Positions 29,313-41,698 of a stretch of DNA of 64,000 nucleotides are shown here, piece by piece; position 1 is the first letter of the stretch; each line of letters opens with the position of its first letter. The notes beneath the pieces are model-generated. The model worked only from the letters and a program-made list of their open reading frames with translations, did no database searches and had not been told where the DNA came from. Origin of the DNA: Micromussa lordhowensis (taxonomy: Eukaryota; Cnidaria; Anthozoa; Scleractinia; Lobophylliidae); contig OZ026601.1 in assembly GCA_964020085.1 (NCBI GenBank), forward strand, positions 28,389,918 through 28,453,917, read 5' to 3'. The translations under genes were made by a program, and so were the position numbers.

Positions 29313-32300
29313 TCACGCAGAGGAGAGAAGTCTCATGACTTCCTTTCTGTGTACAGTCATTTGGTCAAAACTCCACGACAGAGAAACACTTTCTGGTTTA
29401 TCCGAACGAATAAAATCTTGCGCCGAGAGAATGACACCGATGCCGCAGCTGCCGCTTCCAATGATTTTCCCATCTGTTGGTTGCCTTGGCATTCCGAAGC
29501 GCTTGAACATTTTAACCTCAAGCCAGTCTTTTAAAGAAAAATTGGCACAGTTTGGGAACTTCGTGTTTAGTTCTCTTAGGATCAAATGGACATAAGAGAT
29601 ACTTGGGGATGCCCACATCAGGCCATCGTCGAAATAAGCTATTTTACTTGTAATGTCAATCACCATAAGTCCCCAGTGGGCATTGCCCATGTTTACAGGG
29701 ACTAGAACCAACTTGAGTGAGCCAGGATCGACATTTTGTAAACTTTCTCGGAAACACTGGCGAATGAAGCTTTTATCGCCAGTGTCGAGCCAGGTTATTG
29801 TGTGTGCCGGCAGACACAGGACAGACTCTTTTGAACTGTACTGGCGCTGCATTCGGGCTCTAGCGGTATCAATGATAGTATCGTCGATGTATCGCTCTAA
29901 AGCTAGTTTGCTGAAAGCCCGTACATCAACAGAATATTTCCCTTCTTTGGTAACTAAATGGTTGAGAGGAAATTTGTTCAGTAAGTTCATGATGTTGTTC
30001 CTTGTTCGATCGTCCAAGTTGTCTGGGGTCCCCATCACCCACCTCTTCTCTTCTTGTACGTGGTACCTCATTAACGCAACCTCCCCGAGCCATTCAAGCT
30101 GTCCTAAGCCAGCTCTGGAGAAGACACCTAGGTTCCCGATAGATACACCTATTTTATTGTCTTCCTCTTCCAGGTTGACGGTATTGGATGCTGCATTGTC
30201 AGCCCTCTTCTCTTGCGTCATGAGAGCGACTGCCTGTGTAACTATGCATGTTGGTGGGCGCTTTTCGAGTGTAGCCACGTTAGTGAATATAAAGTTCACA
30301 GGTACCCTCACTAGCATGGTTTCAAGCACGGTTACACTGCAGTCAACTGGAGGAAGGTTACACATTAATAGCTGTTCTCTGGGACAGCTTGCAGAAAACA
30401 CATCGCAACTAGACGTTGAATCGACCAAACATGACGATGAGATTGTACTGGGTAAAGGAGGTGGTGGTGAAGTGACCAATGGAGTTGAAGATTGCAGCCC
30501 GTTTGCAGAAGTTGCCGGAGGAGTAGTAACCAAAGGTCTCAGTGATTCGAGTCCACATGAATTTGATGTTGGCGGTGAACCGGCTAACGGAGTTGAAGAC
30601 ACTAGGGATGCTGGCGTCGCTGACGGTTTACACTTGCGAGATGAAGTTTCCAAAGATGACGCCTGCTTGCATTTTCTGCTGGACAACTCGAATAGACACC
30701 GGCGAGTGTGGGTGGGGATTTTTGACTCCTGCGACTTTGTGTTACTGTTGGAGGTCGCTGACAGCACTTTCCGCTTAGGGGCCATATGTGTAGTCTTTGA
30801 CCTTAACATTTTACGTTTACGGGTGCATGGCACAGGCGACGACTTCTCAGTGCGTGTAGAACCCGACGAGCACGGTGAAGTGACAGATGCATGTGGACGT
30901 TTCTTTTTACCTTTGCGGGTCTTGAACAATTTTCGTCGAATTTTTTTCGCGATACCCTTCTTTTTTGTCTTCCGTGCACGGGGTGTTTCATTATCGAGCC
31001 ACTTGCATTCCACCATTTTTTGCTTGAAAACGTTCTCCCAACAGGTGTCATCGTACTCAAGTCTTTCATCCCCATCTGCCGTCACAATGCAGCACAAATT
31101 CTCTGTGTACTCGTAACTTAAGTGGTCTTTGCCCATGAACAAACTAAAAAGCTCGTCCACGACCTCGACCCAGTGCTTGTGTGCTGCACTCCACTTCTTC
31201 GTACTTTTGCAGTTAGCCCAACCACATCCTCGGAAGTAAAATTTCTTCCCTATGTAGCAAAAATAGCAATAACAACAATGTTAAAGGTTAACGCATCCGG
31301 ATCAATATTCAAGTAGAGTTTTATATATTACATTTTAGCTACCTGGACAATGATATCGTGATGGCTAATTTTACATAATAAGACTGAGACGACAGATGCG
31401 TTTAACTGTTGCTTTTTGAGTCCGCCTTATAAGCTTTTATATTGTGTTGTTCAGGTCGTAAATCTCCGTTAAACGATTTTTCCTGTACTAATCCTGATTT
31501 GTCATCATGTTTCATTCGTCTTCAGTCATAGGTAACTACAACTTTACGACAGAAGTCGCAATACATGGGGACATAGCATGCGCTAATATAAACAAGCGTT
31601 AAGGCAGTTCTTACCTTTTCTAGCACATTCTTTAGCATTTCTGAAACACAGCCTTAAGAACAAGAGCTTCTCAGCGTAATGATGAGTTAAGATTTGGTCC
31701 ACTGAAACAAGAAAACAGTACAACACACAACTTTCAGTTCTCAAATTAAACATGACCTACATTTGAGGTAGCAATGGTTAACTATCAGTTTTTTGAAAGA
31801 ATGAAAGATGCGAATGCAGCCCTGACACTACTGGAAAAATGACCTGGCATAATTCAGGCTTTGAACGGGATTCGAAGCCGGCATACCTTTTGTGATACCG
31901 GTGCAGTGCTCTACCAACTGAGCTATCAAAGCCACACGGGGGCAGTCGTGGGTTTTTTATAATCCGTTTGCATTCAGTATAAAGAACATTCTTGCGCTCT
32001 GTGTTAAAAGTATCAAGAGATCACGGATGCCAAAAGGTTTTCAATTTAAAGGGACTCACGATTATTAAACCACTTTCTTAAACAGCTACCTTAGTAGATA
32101 ATGTTCTTTTCTAGTTGCACCATGGTTTAGCTAAATCGATTTACTGCATGCGCTATTTATATTTCGGTTTCTGACGGCTAGGCATTAAAAATACACGTTA
32201 CTAACATGAAGTGGCTTCACCACTGCCGTCGTGGTTAGTGGCCCTACTATATATCTGCTTTTAAAGCTTATGCGAGGCCTCAAAACCTTGGTTGCTATAG

Positions 32301-32422
32301 TGACGAAGGGATCTGAATTTTCGAAGGAGCATCGAGGCATGTTCAACAGTTAGGTGGCCATAGTCGCCAGTGCCAAGGCCAAGTCCAAACAGGTCTCTCA
32401 GGCAAAATCCCCATTCCTTGCA
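29313..32422 (-). pseudogene. Spliced Ulp1-type (C48) cysteine protease gene
   Basis: Minus-strand exons 32422-32206, 31701-31615 and 31249-29313 join in consistent phase. Exon 1 reads EWGFCLRDLFGLGLGTGDYG, HLTVEHASMLLRKF. Exon 2 reads LDQILTHHYAEKLLFL. Exon 3 continues GKKFYFRGCGWANCKSTKKW, a Lys/Arg- and Ser/Pro-rich middle with several nuclear-signal-like clusters, and a C-terminal protease domain. Catalytic residues are His in NAHWGLMVID, Asp in IAYFDDG and Cys in GSGSCGIGV. Ulp1-type proteases remove SUMO-like tags; cnidarian transposons often carry such genes. The long exon is intact, but exon 1 has an in-frame TAA (32261-32263) after SHKL, before the conserved IYSRATNHDG segment. Further 5' exons were not found. 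Confidence 0.75.
31857..31933 (-). pseudogene. Degenerate tRNA-like sequence in an intron
   Basis: The minus strand has a perfect 7-bp acceptor GGCTTTG/CAAAGCC and D-arm GCTC/GAGC, but the anticodon stem does not form and the T stem has a C-C mismatch. It lies within the intron 31702-32205 of the protease gene and is related to the SINE heads at 1902 and 2188. Confidence 0.6.
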
Positions 32423-33521
32423 CTGCGGGTAAACAAGAAACCAAACAAATAGACCAACAGTGAGCATCTGAATGACAATCCTGACTGCAATATTTTCCCC
32501 TCACCCTGGCCGCCAAATACGGTAAGCAGTCGAAGCCAGTGATGTGGAAAAAGAAACATAATAATACCAAAAATTGAACGAGGAGTTCACTTGCCGTAGC
32601 AGTTTTCAGTGTGGTCGAAAACCAGTTTAGTTAAATTACCAATTTATCCACAGAAGAAACAAAGAAAAGCTGTATACTACAACATAAAAAAGAACTATAT
32701 ATTGCACTCGGCGATTTCAAAAGTAAGTGTCTTCTTTACTTCTCTTATGCTACCAAAAGCGTCAAGAGAAACTGGGCACGAAAAAGAAGAAAAACACCAA
32801 TACACAAACTTGTCGCACCTTTAAGTCGAAGACATCGATTTCTTCTTCCATGTCATCATCGAATACTTTTTGCCTCATCGTCGTGGCAAGTTCACGCCAG
32901 TCACAAAAGACCTTTATAAAGGAAACGGACAGATTTTATTTGATCATGTGTTAAACAAATGCTTTAAAGCGATAAAAAACAAAAATGCCTAGAGCTCTAC
33001 GGAGTACGGAGTACAGGTACTGTACATGGCAGCACCTTTTGTCCAACTAACACTTTGAAGAGACCAGGTTACTTTTGAGCAATACACAATACGGGTTCGG
33101 TCAGTTTTTCCTTAATACTATGCTTACCTAACTCTGATCAGCTTCAACCCTTGGTACAAATCGTTCCGTCGGACCGGATAACTTGTTTATTTAAAGCGAT
33201 TTTGCCCCCATCCCCCTTTTTTTTATTTCGAATAGCCTGAAATTTGATTCCCACGAGTTTTTACATTAATTTTTAACCATGACTGGCTACAAACTGCGCC
33301 GAACTGGATCTCAACCATGTTAAGCTATGTAATTTACGTAGCTAACTGACCAGGAGGGATTGATTAAATCAAATTAGGAGGCATTAAGCTATGACCTACC
33401 AGTCCGAGGGTACTGGGCCTGAAATTGCACACGCGCAACAAGGGCAATACGGACGCAAAGTATGCTGGTAATAAAATCGTTGGCTTTGATCCGCCGGCGC
33501 AGTTACTCATGGTGTATCGAA
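32423..33521. other. Upstream region between protease and kinase genes
   Basis: A possible further protease exon reads HITGFDCLPYLAAR with a gtgagg donor at about 32509, but lacks a clear acceptor. The rest shows no feature. Confidence 0.35.
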
Positions 33522-34521
33522 ATGGAGTCTTCTAAATTACTGAGGAGCCGGAGGAGCTCAGAAAATCGTAGGAAGCGAAAGAAGAAAGAAAAAAATAAAA
33601 ATGAAAATGCAAAGCAAAGAAGAAGCCGCAACGCTCGTCTAGCAGCAGCCCAGTTGCCTCAATCAGGAACCGAGGAAGAGTCTGAAGAAGCCGCAGCACA
33701 GAACCAGGAGAAATCCAAAGAAACCAACGCTAATGAAATGGCAGAACGCTACCACAAACATGCGTTGTATTTCTTTTCGAAGTGGAAGGAAGCATAAATG
33801 CGGAATGTGCCAGAAATTGAAGACAGCGCATTAAAGCAGTTAGAGACCGAGATTGGACGAGGTTGTTTTGGAGTTTGTAACTTAGCAAAATACGGAGCAC
33901 GGACAGTTGTTGTCAAAAAGCAGGATGACTATGCCGCAAGTAAGAACGAGGCGAGAATGATGGCGAAATTTACTCATCCGAACATAGTTTGTTTAATCGG
34001 TGTGTTGGAGCGGCAACACAGACTAGATATCGTCACCAGTTTCTACAGCGTTAATGGCGATCGCATCAACTTATGTGATATCCCTGCAGAAACTACCACA
34101 ATCAACTGGACAAATCTTTTAAACGGACTGTGCAGTGGAATACGATATCTCCACAACAAAGTTAAAGTCCTCCACAACGACATCAAATCGAATAACGTAG
34201 TGTTGGATGGATGCAACTTGTTTCGAGGCCGAAGCTGTTCTCCTAGACTTTGGGAAAGCTACAGACCAAATCAGCCCTAAGACATACAATAAGCCAGCAG
34301 ATACTCGCAAGTTCAGACATCTTGCAGCGGAACTTGGACAAGTGAATGGAAAGCAGAGTAACAAATCAGACGTTTATTCACTGGGATACATGATTAGAAA
34401 CTTAAAATACAAACATCAGAACTTCCCCTCGATGTTTGTAAACATTTATCGATCTTGTCTCCGCACTAGCCCATCATTGAGACCATCAGCCAGCGATGTA
34501 TGTGAACAGATCGATAATTGA
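33522..34521 (+). pseudogene. Protein kinase-like gene, intronless, broken
   Basis: Starts at ATG 33522 with a Lys/Arg-rich, probably helical N-terminus (RRSSENRRKRKKKEKNKNEN) and NEMAERYHKHALYFFSKW. After a TAA at 33795-33797 the kinase domain follows: IGRGCFGVCNLAKYG (glycine loop), TVVVKK (Lys), NEARMMAKFTHPNIV (Glu of helix C), LHNDIKSNNVV (catalytic loop with HND in place of HRD). A frameshift near 34220 leads to LLDFGKA (DFG) and SDVYSLGYM. The HND variant and the short activation segment match a kinase family I associate with cnidarians. The lack of introns suggests a retrocopy or a single-exon family. Two lesions make it a pseudogene. Confidence 0.75.
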
Positions 34522-35328
34522 TTAGGATAAAACAGCAAATTCTCGTAGTCGACCTTAGCATGAAAAATGTGTTCGCCTCATTTTGCAATTGGGTGATAAC
34601 TTCGCATGTTCTATTTGTGACAAGTCGCTTTTATCTAGTATTTCCGGTTTGGAATAAGTTCGACAGGCACGTACAGCACTTTAGAACTCTATGAAACGTT
34701 TCATACTGTTGTGTTTAGAAAGGTAGCTTTGATTGATATGAAATCGACTAATAACTGAATCGGAGCGTTCAACTTGTAAAGTATCGACTTGTTGTTATAC
34801 AAGGTTGTCTGCTGAGTCAGCAACAGTTTCACATGTTTGCTTTGTTATATTGCGGTTCTGATAAGTACTACTTCTTTTGATCTGGAATTTCCAGTTTACA
34901 GCCACCGCTAAGTAATTTTGTACCACGCTAAAAAACAATGTCTAACAACAGCAGAAAGCTTGGAACGAAATCTACGACCTGTTGCGTTATTAACTACTTT
35001 ATTGATGCGAATAATAAAGAGCTAGAATTGTTGTGAAGGAGTGTTTGTTAAGTGATAGAGTACTAATTGTATGCAGAATTGTATGGTATTTATCCATCCG
35101 TAGTTAACGCTGGCAGTTCAACTGGACAATAGCTCACAAACTCTTTCTAGAAAATCAAAATTTCAAAAACTCTTGTTAGTGTAGCGCTGTGAATAAATCA
35201 AAATATATAACAAAGTGAGCGTCAAAAAGGCATTTCAAGGCTAACAAAAAGTGCGCGCGAGCCTGGGATTTGTGTCTCATCAAACAATAAAACAATCACA
35301 CTCTTTGTTCCCCCATCACAACTTGATC
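34522..35328. other. No gene recognised
   Basis: AT-rich flank between the kinase pseudogene and the C2H2 gene; no motif seen. Confidence 0.35.
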
Positions 35329-36336
35329 ATGGCGTTCACGGTCAGCTGCCGAGCGTGTCCTAAGAACTTCAAGACGGGATCAGCCGCTAAGAAACACCAT
35401 GAAAAAAGCCACCCTGGGTCCGAATTCAACGGCGGATTATTTAAAGACTCCCAAAGCCTTCCCCTCGTAAGTGCGCCTGCAGGAAAACAGCTTGAGAGTG
35501 CCGAGGAATTGGCTTCTTACAAAACGTGGCTTGCACTACTCACCGAGCAAATCTCGGGTTCTTTACATCCTAACGCTAAAGGTAAGACTTAAAGGCGATT
35601 GTGGAATGCTAGACCAATTTGAGTCCAATAACTTGCAGCGTGTGTACAACGCTCTGTAGAATTAATCAACGCATTAGGCAAGTGTGTCATTCCGTAGAAC
35701 TGAGTAAAGAATAGGTTAACCACAGACTTTCAAGGGAATTTATTTAGTGGATTGAGTTGTTACTCCAAAGGCCGACTAAGAGGTACTTTTACTCAAAATG
35801 TGCATGAAATTAATATCCTCCTTTCCGATCTTTTAGCTGGATGGCAACAGTTGCATGAAATGCACGTAAAAAAGGCTCATTTCCAGCATCTGCTGTTCAA
35901 GCTGGGAAATCCACAGCTTCACCAAGTGCGAGATGTCAAGCACTTCAAACATCCCATTTTTCACGAAAGCACCAGAAGATTTTCTTACAGAATTTATAAT
36001 CTGGACTTGCTAACACATGCTCTAGCTGAACAAGACGTTGCTGAGCTACAGTCATCGGCAGCATACAGGCATGGAGTGGAAGTGAATTTTCAACAATTCA
36101 CAAGTACGCAAGCAGCTGTCGAGGCAGCCAAGCAAAGGGCTTTTTCGCGCTTTACTGGTTCGCCGGCCGTGCGTCAGACACCTACAAGTCGTTCTGAAAT
36201 GGTGGTATCTGTCGGAGAGGGAAGAGTGACTCGAGAATTAGAGCTTATCTGGTGGCCTAATATCTTTAGAAGAAATGGAGGCTATGGAAAACTGACAGTG
36301 CGATTCTTTGTATCGAAGACAACGTTCAAACGCTAA
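35329..36336 (+). CDS. Two-exon protein with a C2H2 zinc finger
   Basis: Exon 1, 35329-35581, starts MAFTVSCRACPKNFKTG. The finger is Cys-x2-Cys-x12-His-x4-His (CRACP...HHEKSH). The donor AAAG|gtaaga joins the acceptor tttcaag at 35735 in matching phase (Gly codon split 1+2). Exon 2, 35735-36336, gives LSCYSKGRLRGTFTQNVHEI, then a polar helical segment and ends WPNIFRRNGGYGKLTVRFFV. The predicted protein is 284 residues. I do not recognise the second exon. A single finger at the N-terminus is seen in transposon-derived and regulatory proteins alike. No lesion is visible. Confidence 0.5.
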
Positions 36337-36718
36337 GTTGTTCATGGCAAGTAGAGACTTTAAATTAAAAGCCATATTTTTCATCAAGTGCGGAACACTT
36401 AGTATTTAAATATCCTACTCTAAGATACGAATAAAAGTTTTCTTGCCAATTTCAAGCTGTGCCCATATTCGACCAAAAATAACTATTTGCGCCAATATAT
36501 TTTCAATTGATAACTTCTGTGCAAAGAGGCATTCTTCAAGAATTAGTGACTATTATTACAGGGCACAAATGACCTCTTACAAATTACACGTGTTTCCGCA
36601 TGTAAGATAAAGTAATACAAAGACAATTTTATGGTTATAGTTTCTAAACGTTTGAAGTTACTACATGTACTGGAATGTAAGGTTCACATAATTTTAAAAT
36701 CGTTGATGTGCGGGCAAT
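36337..36718. other. No gene recognised
   Basis: 3' flank of the C2H2 gene and of the minus-strand gene at 36878-47893. I searched for an eleventh exon of the latter here and found none. Confidence 0.35.
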
Positions 36719-36807
36719 AGGTCACTTTCGCTATATTAAAATTCAGCTTGATAGTGAAGCCTGGGAAAGAAATGGGTAAACATGGTCATTCAATCTCCTT
36801 TTGTTGC

Positions 36808-36839
<32 letters not shown>

Positions 36840-36859
36840 AAGATATCCAAAACGGTTTA
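36719..36859. mobile_element. Small fold-back MITE
   Basis: ATATTAAAATTCAGCTTG at 36733-36750 faces its near-complement at 36829-36846, and outer bases (GTCACTTTCG versus AACGGTTTAG) continue the pairing loosely. It belongs to the same family as 58725-58884, whose ends read GACCGTTTCCGATATATTAA. Confidence 0.6.
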
Positions 36860-37129
36860 GTAAAACCAATTACTTACAGTTCTGTAGGCATGAAGATGAT
36901 AGTCAGCAACATAATATTGGATTTCGTCTGGGTAATGCTTTCCTTTCTGAAGAAAAGCCAGCTTGGATACAACTTCCTTTTGCTTGCTTGTCCACGTTTC
37001 CAGTTTCGAACTTATTTCCTGCTGAAGCAGAACTAACAAAATGGAAAAATTTAAAAAAATGAATTAACTTAAAGAGGATTTAAAAGCCCTTTTCGACTTT
37101 TTCTAGCCCCTATGGTTATTTGGGGCTGC

Positions 37130-37215
37130 TAGTACTCTTCTATATTTTTGTTAATTTATATTGGTAATTATTATTGTATTATGTTGGGTACAAGTAAAGA
37201 TGTTGTTGTTGTTAA
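37130..37215 (+). repeat. LINE-like 3' tail with (GTT)n in the last intron region
   Basis: A 'gggtacaagtaaagatgttg' phrase followed by TTG triplets, similar to the tail at 18260-18388. It lies in the intron between exons 9 and 10. Confidence 0.4.
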
Positions 37216-38220
37216 ATGTTGGCTACTTTTTCTAATGATTATTAAAAAAGTGATGTTAAAACACATCCACGGCCCTTATTAAAAATGAAAGAACTTCATG
37301 CGAGGTTGATAAGGTGCATAAGATGGCTATTAAAATACTGGTAACATTGACGAGGAGTATAATTACTGAAAATTCAATCAACTTGGAAAGTGGGCTGGTG
37401 ATAATCTTGATTTCACTTTTGTAACGTTTTGGTGAGATGTTGTGTTTATATCGTTTGCCTTTCTGTTTTCAGCTGTAGTAATCATCAAACTTCACCAAAC
37501 ATTAAAGGTGAAAAACATTTTTAAACAAGAAAACATAATGCTTCAGTAAATGTTAAACCCTAGGTTAATGTTAACCAGTTTTCGAACAACCTGGCCCTGG
37601 TGTCAAGAAATTATAGTAAAAGAAGTTAACCTTGCAAGGTAAAACCCAAATTCCGTAGAATTACTTTTGAATTTACACATATAATCCAGACAGTTTCCTG
37701 CCAGAGCTGCTATATTGAAAGCTTTGACAGACTTTTTTTATTTCCAGGAAACATAGCCAGGAAACTGTTCAATACCCTTAAGTCTTGTTCATGAATTTCA
37801 TTACAATTTTGTCAATTGCAAGGCATCCTACATGTAATTAATAATAATTAGTAAAATAAACTGGTTTACCCGTATTTGTGATGTCGATCATCTCCGAGTG
37901 TGTTCCCCAATCTCTTAAAAACTTCCCTGAATCCTTCAATTGGGTGTAGTACTGTAACAAGTCACATGCCATAAACCAGAAATGAATGATACAATGCTTG
38001 GCAATTATTTCAAAATAATGATTAATGGTTTAAAACCTATCAATACCAGACACTGCAAAAAGAAACCATTGTGTTATAAGGTCTGTACGTATTTATAATA
38101 ATGAACAACAAATCATAAATGAAGACTGCAACCCGTAAGGATGTAAGAAAAAATATGTATAATGCAAAGCACTCACCTAGTTTCATCTTTACCATTTATT
38201 GGCAATGATTTGTTAATTAT

Positions 38221-39925
38221 CCCAGAAATGCTCAGGCATACAGTGATGCCAGGACTTCAACCTGGATGAACCAGAAAGGATATATAACACTAGCCTAGTA
38301 TTAACCGTCTATGGACATCGCAAAAAAACCTGTAGATCATGTTATACATGTATATCCCAGAAATACTCAGGCATACAATGATTGATGCCAGGACTTCAAC
38401 CTGGATGAACCAGAAAGGATATATAACACTAGCCTAGTATTAACCGTCTATGGACATCGCAAAAAAACCTGTAGATCATGTTATATATCCCAGAAATACT
38501 CAGGCATACAATGATGCCAGGACTTCAACCTGGATGAACCAGAAAGGATATATAACACTAGCCTAGTATTAACCGTCTGTGGACATTGGAAAAAAAACCT
38601 GTAGATCATGTTATGTATCCCAGAAATGCTCAGGCATACAATGATGCCAGGACTTCAACCTCGATGAACCAGAAAGGATATATAACACTAGCCTAGTATT
38701 AACTGTCTATGGACATCGCAAAAAACCCTGTAGATCATGTTATATATCCCAGAAATGCTCAGGCATACAATGATGCCAGGACTTCAACCTGGATGAACCA
38801 GAAAAGATATATAACACTAGCCTAGTATTAACCGTCTATGGACATTGGAAAAAAACCTGTAGATCATGTTATATATCCCAGAAATGCTCAGGCATACAAT
38901 GATGCCAGGACTTCAACCTGGATGAACCAGAAAGGATATATAACACTAGCCTAGTATTAACTGTCTGTGGACATCGCCAAAAAAACCTGTAGATCACGTT
39001 ATATATCCCAGAAATGCTCAGGCATACAACGATTCCAGGACTTCAACCTGGATGAACCAGAAAGGATATATAAAACTAGCCTAGTATTAACCATCTGTGG
39101 ACATTGCAAAAAAAAACCTGTAGATCATATTATATATCCCAGAAATGCTCAGGCATACAATGATGCCAGGACTTCAACCTGGATGAACCAGAAAGGATAT
39201 ATAACACTAGCCTAGTATTAACTGTCTGTGGACATCGCCAAAAAAACCTGTAGATCACGTTATATATCCCAGAAATGCTCAGGCATACAATGATGCCAGG
39301 ACTTCAACCTGGATGAACCAGAAAGGATATATAACACTAGCCTAGTATTAACCGTCTATGGACATCGCAAAACAAAAAACCCTGTAGATCATGTTATATA
39401 TCCCAGAAATGCTCAGGCATACAATGATGCCAGGACTTCAACCTGGATGAACCGGAAACGATATATAACACTAGCCTAGTATTAACCGTCTGTGGACATC
39501 NNNNNNNNNNNNNNNNNNNNNNNNNNNNNNNNNNNNNNNNNNNNNNNNNNNNNNNNNNNNNNNNNNNNNNNNNNNNNNNNNNNNNNNNNNNNNNNNNNNN
39601 NNNNNNNNNNNNNNNNNNNNNNNNNNNNNNNNNNNNNNNNNNNNNNNNNNNNNNNNNNNNNNNNNNNNNNNNNNNNNNNNNNNNNNNNNNNNNNNNNNNN
39701 GCAAAAAAAAACCTTAACCTGTAGATCATGTTATATATCCCAGAAATGCTCAGGCATACAATGATACCAGGACTTCAACCTGGATGAACCAGAAAGGATA
39801 TATAACATTTTCCTAGTATTAACGGTCTATGGACAACGCAAAAAAACCTGTAAATCATGTCATGCATTCCAGAATACTCAGGCATATATGTACAGTGTGC
39901 CAGGACTTTGCTCTAGATGAACCAG
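38221..39925. repeat. About 130-bp intronic satellite, at least 11 units
   Basis: The block CCCAGAAATGCTCAGGCATA starts at about 38221, 38356, 38489, 38619, 38748, 38877, 39007, 39138, 39268, 39402 and 39739, giving a period of 129-135. Length differences come mostly from A runs. It lies entirely within the 37952-40066 intron and is interrupted by the N gap, so copy number is unknown. The last unit, after about 39860, is decayed. Confidence 0.9.
39501..39700. other. Assembly gap (200 N)
   Basis: Exactly 200 N inside the satellite, presumably a placeholder where the array could not be assembled. Confidence 0.99.
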
Positions 39926-40284
39926 ATGGATGGCATGGTGGTAGTGCATCATTTTCCCTTTTAGTTGTATTTCACAGATTTTGGTCAAAACTTTAATGGT
40001 ACTAATTACTCTTTTCTAAAGTATTTCTACTCACAGTACCTGAATCATCTCCTCACAGAATGTTACCTGATTCAACAGGTATGTTTCTGCAACATCTTTG
40101 TTATTAAAAAATAGTTTAAGGTTGTGCAACGGAAGTGATCGGGTGACAATGTCTTCTATATTATCCAGAAACCTGCGTTCTGTTGACCCTGCAAATCAAA
40201 GAAATTTTGTTAGGGTGCCTTTCTACCATCTACTAATGATTGACATATTGCATAGTGTCATTTAGTTTATGTATGATACTATTA

Positions 40285-41698
40285 ATTCCGTGGGATGCCT
40301 GTAAGGCAGGCCACGGTAAGGTTTCGGGAGGATTTTGTCGACGCAAAACGGCAAATTTGATTGACAATGAAAATCCACGTGACAGGTGAAAGTACAAGTA
40401 TTTTTATTGGGTACGTGCAAGATGTGCACGTGACCACTGAAAGTACATGTATAATCATTGGGCCGTGCAATGACTTTGACGAGAGTGAAATATACTGTCA
40501 ACATTGTGCTATTCTGGCAAGGACTGTAATTTCTGCGGTTCGGGCAAGAAACAATTCGCAATTCTGCGATTCTTGCAAGGAGAGCAAATAATAAACATCA
40601 ACAGAAGGTAATTTTAGAAGGCATTTCGACATTGTGTTTTGAATTGAACAGTCCGTTCTGTGTTACGCATCGGCATCGAGTTCACTGTTCACTCAGCCTG
40701 CCAAACGAACCAACGAGTTCAGGCACCAAACCTGCGTGTTCATCCGGCAAACCTCCCTAACTGCTTAGTCTAAACAAGAAGTTTGAAGCAACATTCATTG
40801 CATCAGTGTATATTCAGAAATCAAGGAGTCTATCACGGAAAACATCGACACCAACCAATTCAAAATTTGGCTCAAATATTTTAGTTTAAAGTTGAAGATA
40901 TTTACATGTAAACCTCGAGAATTTTACTCTATCGAAATTTTCGCAGTTCAATCCATGAGTCGACCTACGTGATGTGTAAAGTTTTGTGTATTTTTGCCCA
41001 AAGATTCTTGCTGACATTGAGCTTACCTGTTTACCACAACGCACATGTACATGTAAATAGTGTTTGCGAGAAGGTTAATTCCATCGATGTTTATTTTTAT
41101 ATTTCATATTCAGTGTTCCATTGTTAACAAATACAAAGGGAATTATGTGTTAAGAAGAATTCCTCATGCTTCTGATGGATGGAAACTTAATCCTTTCGCT
41201 ATCTTGAATAAACAAGGACACATTATCGATATGTCAATGGGAATATACCAGTTGCGTTACGGTGCGTTACGTTTTTCTCTTACACAAGTGAGCCTACTTC
41301 GGTTCTTTTCTCATACAAAAACTTCTAATTATATAACAGACAATCAGTATTTTAGCATGTTAATGTTTTGGCAGATTCGTTACGTTAATTCACAGCAATA
41401 CGGCCCTTCACAATATTTTAGTCTTCAACTAAGTAAAACGTTGCGTTACCATTCATGTCTTAAGATTTTCTGGCAGTTCTCGCGATCTCAACGTATAAAC
41501 AAATCTAGCCTCAAAAAAAAATTCATTTTTCACGTTTCAATTACTTCTACCAGAAATTTTCCACCGGCCTACGCTATTTTCTACTACAAGCACAGTGACA
41601 GTTTCTTCTACACTTTCTTCAGTGATTTTTTATGGCCGATCTAACTGATTAATCGTGGCGCTAACTTTACGCTCCCTAGCCCAAGCATCCCACGGAAT
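40285..41698. mobile_element. Candidate element bounded by ATTCCGTGGGATGC inverted repeats
   Basis: ATTCCGTGGGATGC at 40285-40298 is exactly complementary to GCATCCCACGGAAT at 41685-41698, bounding 1.41 kb in the intron between exons 7 and 8 of the ten-exon gene. No target duplication is evident. An internal 194-residue frame (41060-41644) is Phe/Ser/Tyr-rich without domains and is probably not coding. Confidence 0.4.

Noticed and set aside
29653..31116. A 487-residue plus-strand open frame
   Set aside because: It is exactly antisense to the Ulp1-type protease exon, has no recognisable domain, and owes its length to codon bias of the opposite strand.
38221..39925. CRISPR-like array
   Set aside because: The whole 130-bp unit is repeated without variable spacers; it is a eukaryotic satellite.
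41060..41644. A 194-residue plus-strand frame
   Set aside because: Phe/Ser/Tyr-rich without motifs, inside an intron and within a candidate repeat element; no splice sites support it.
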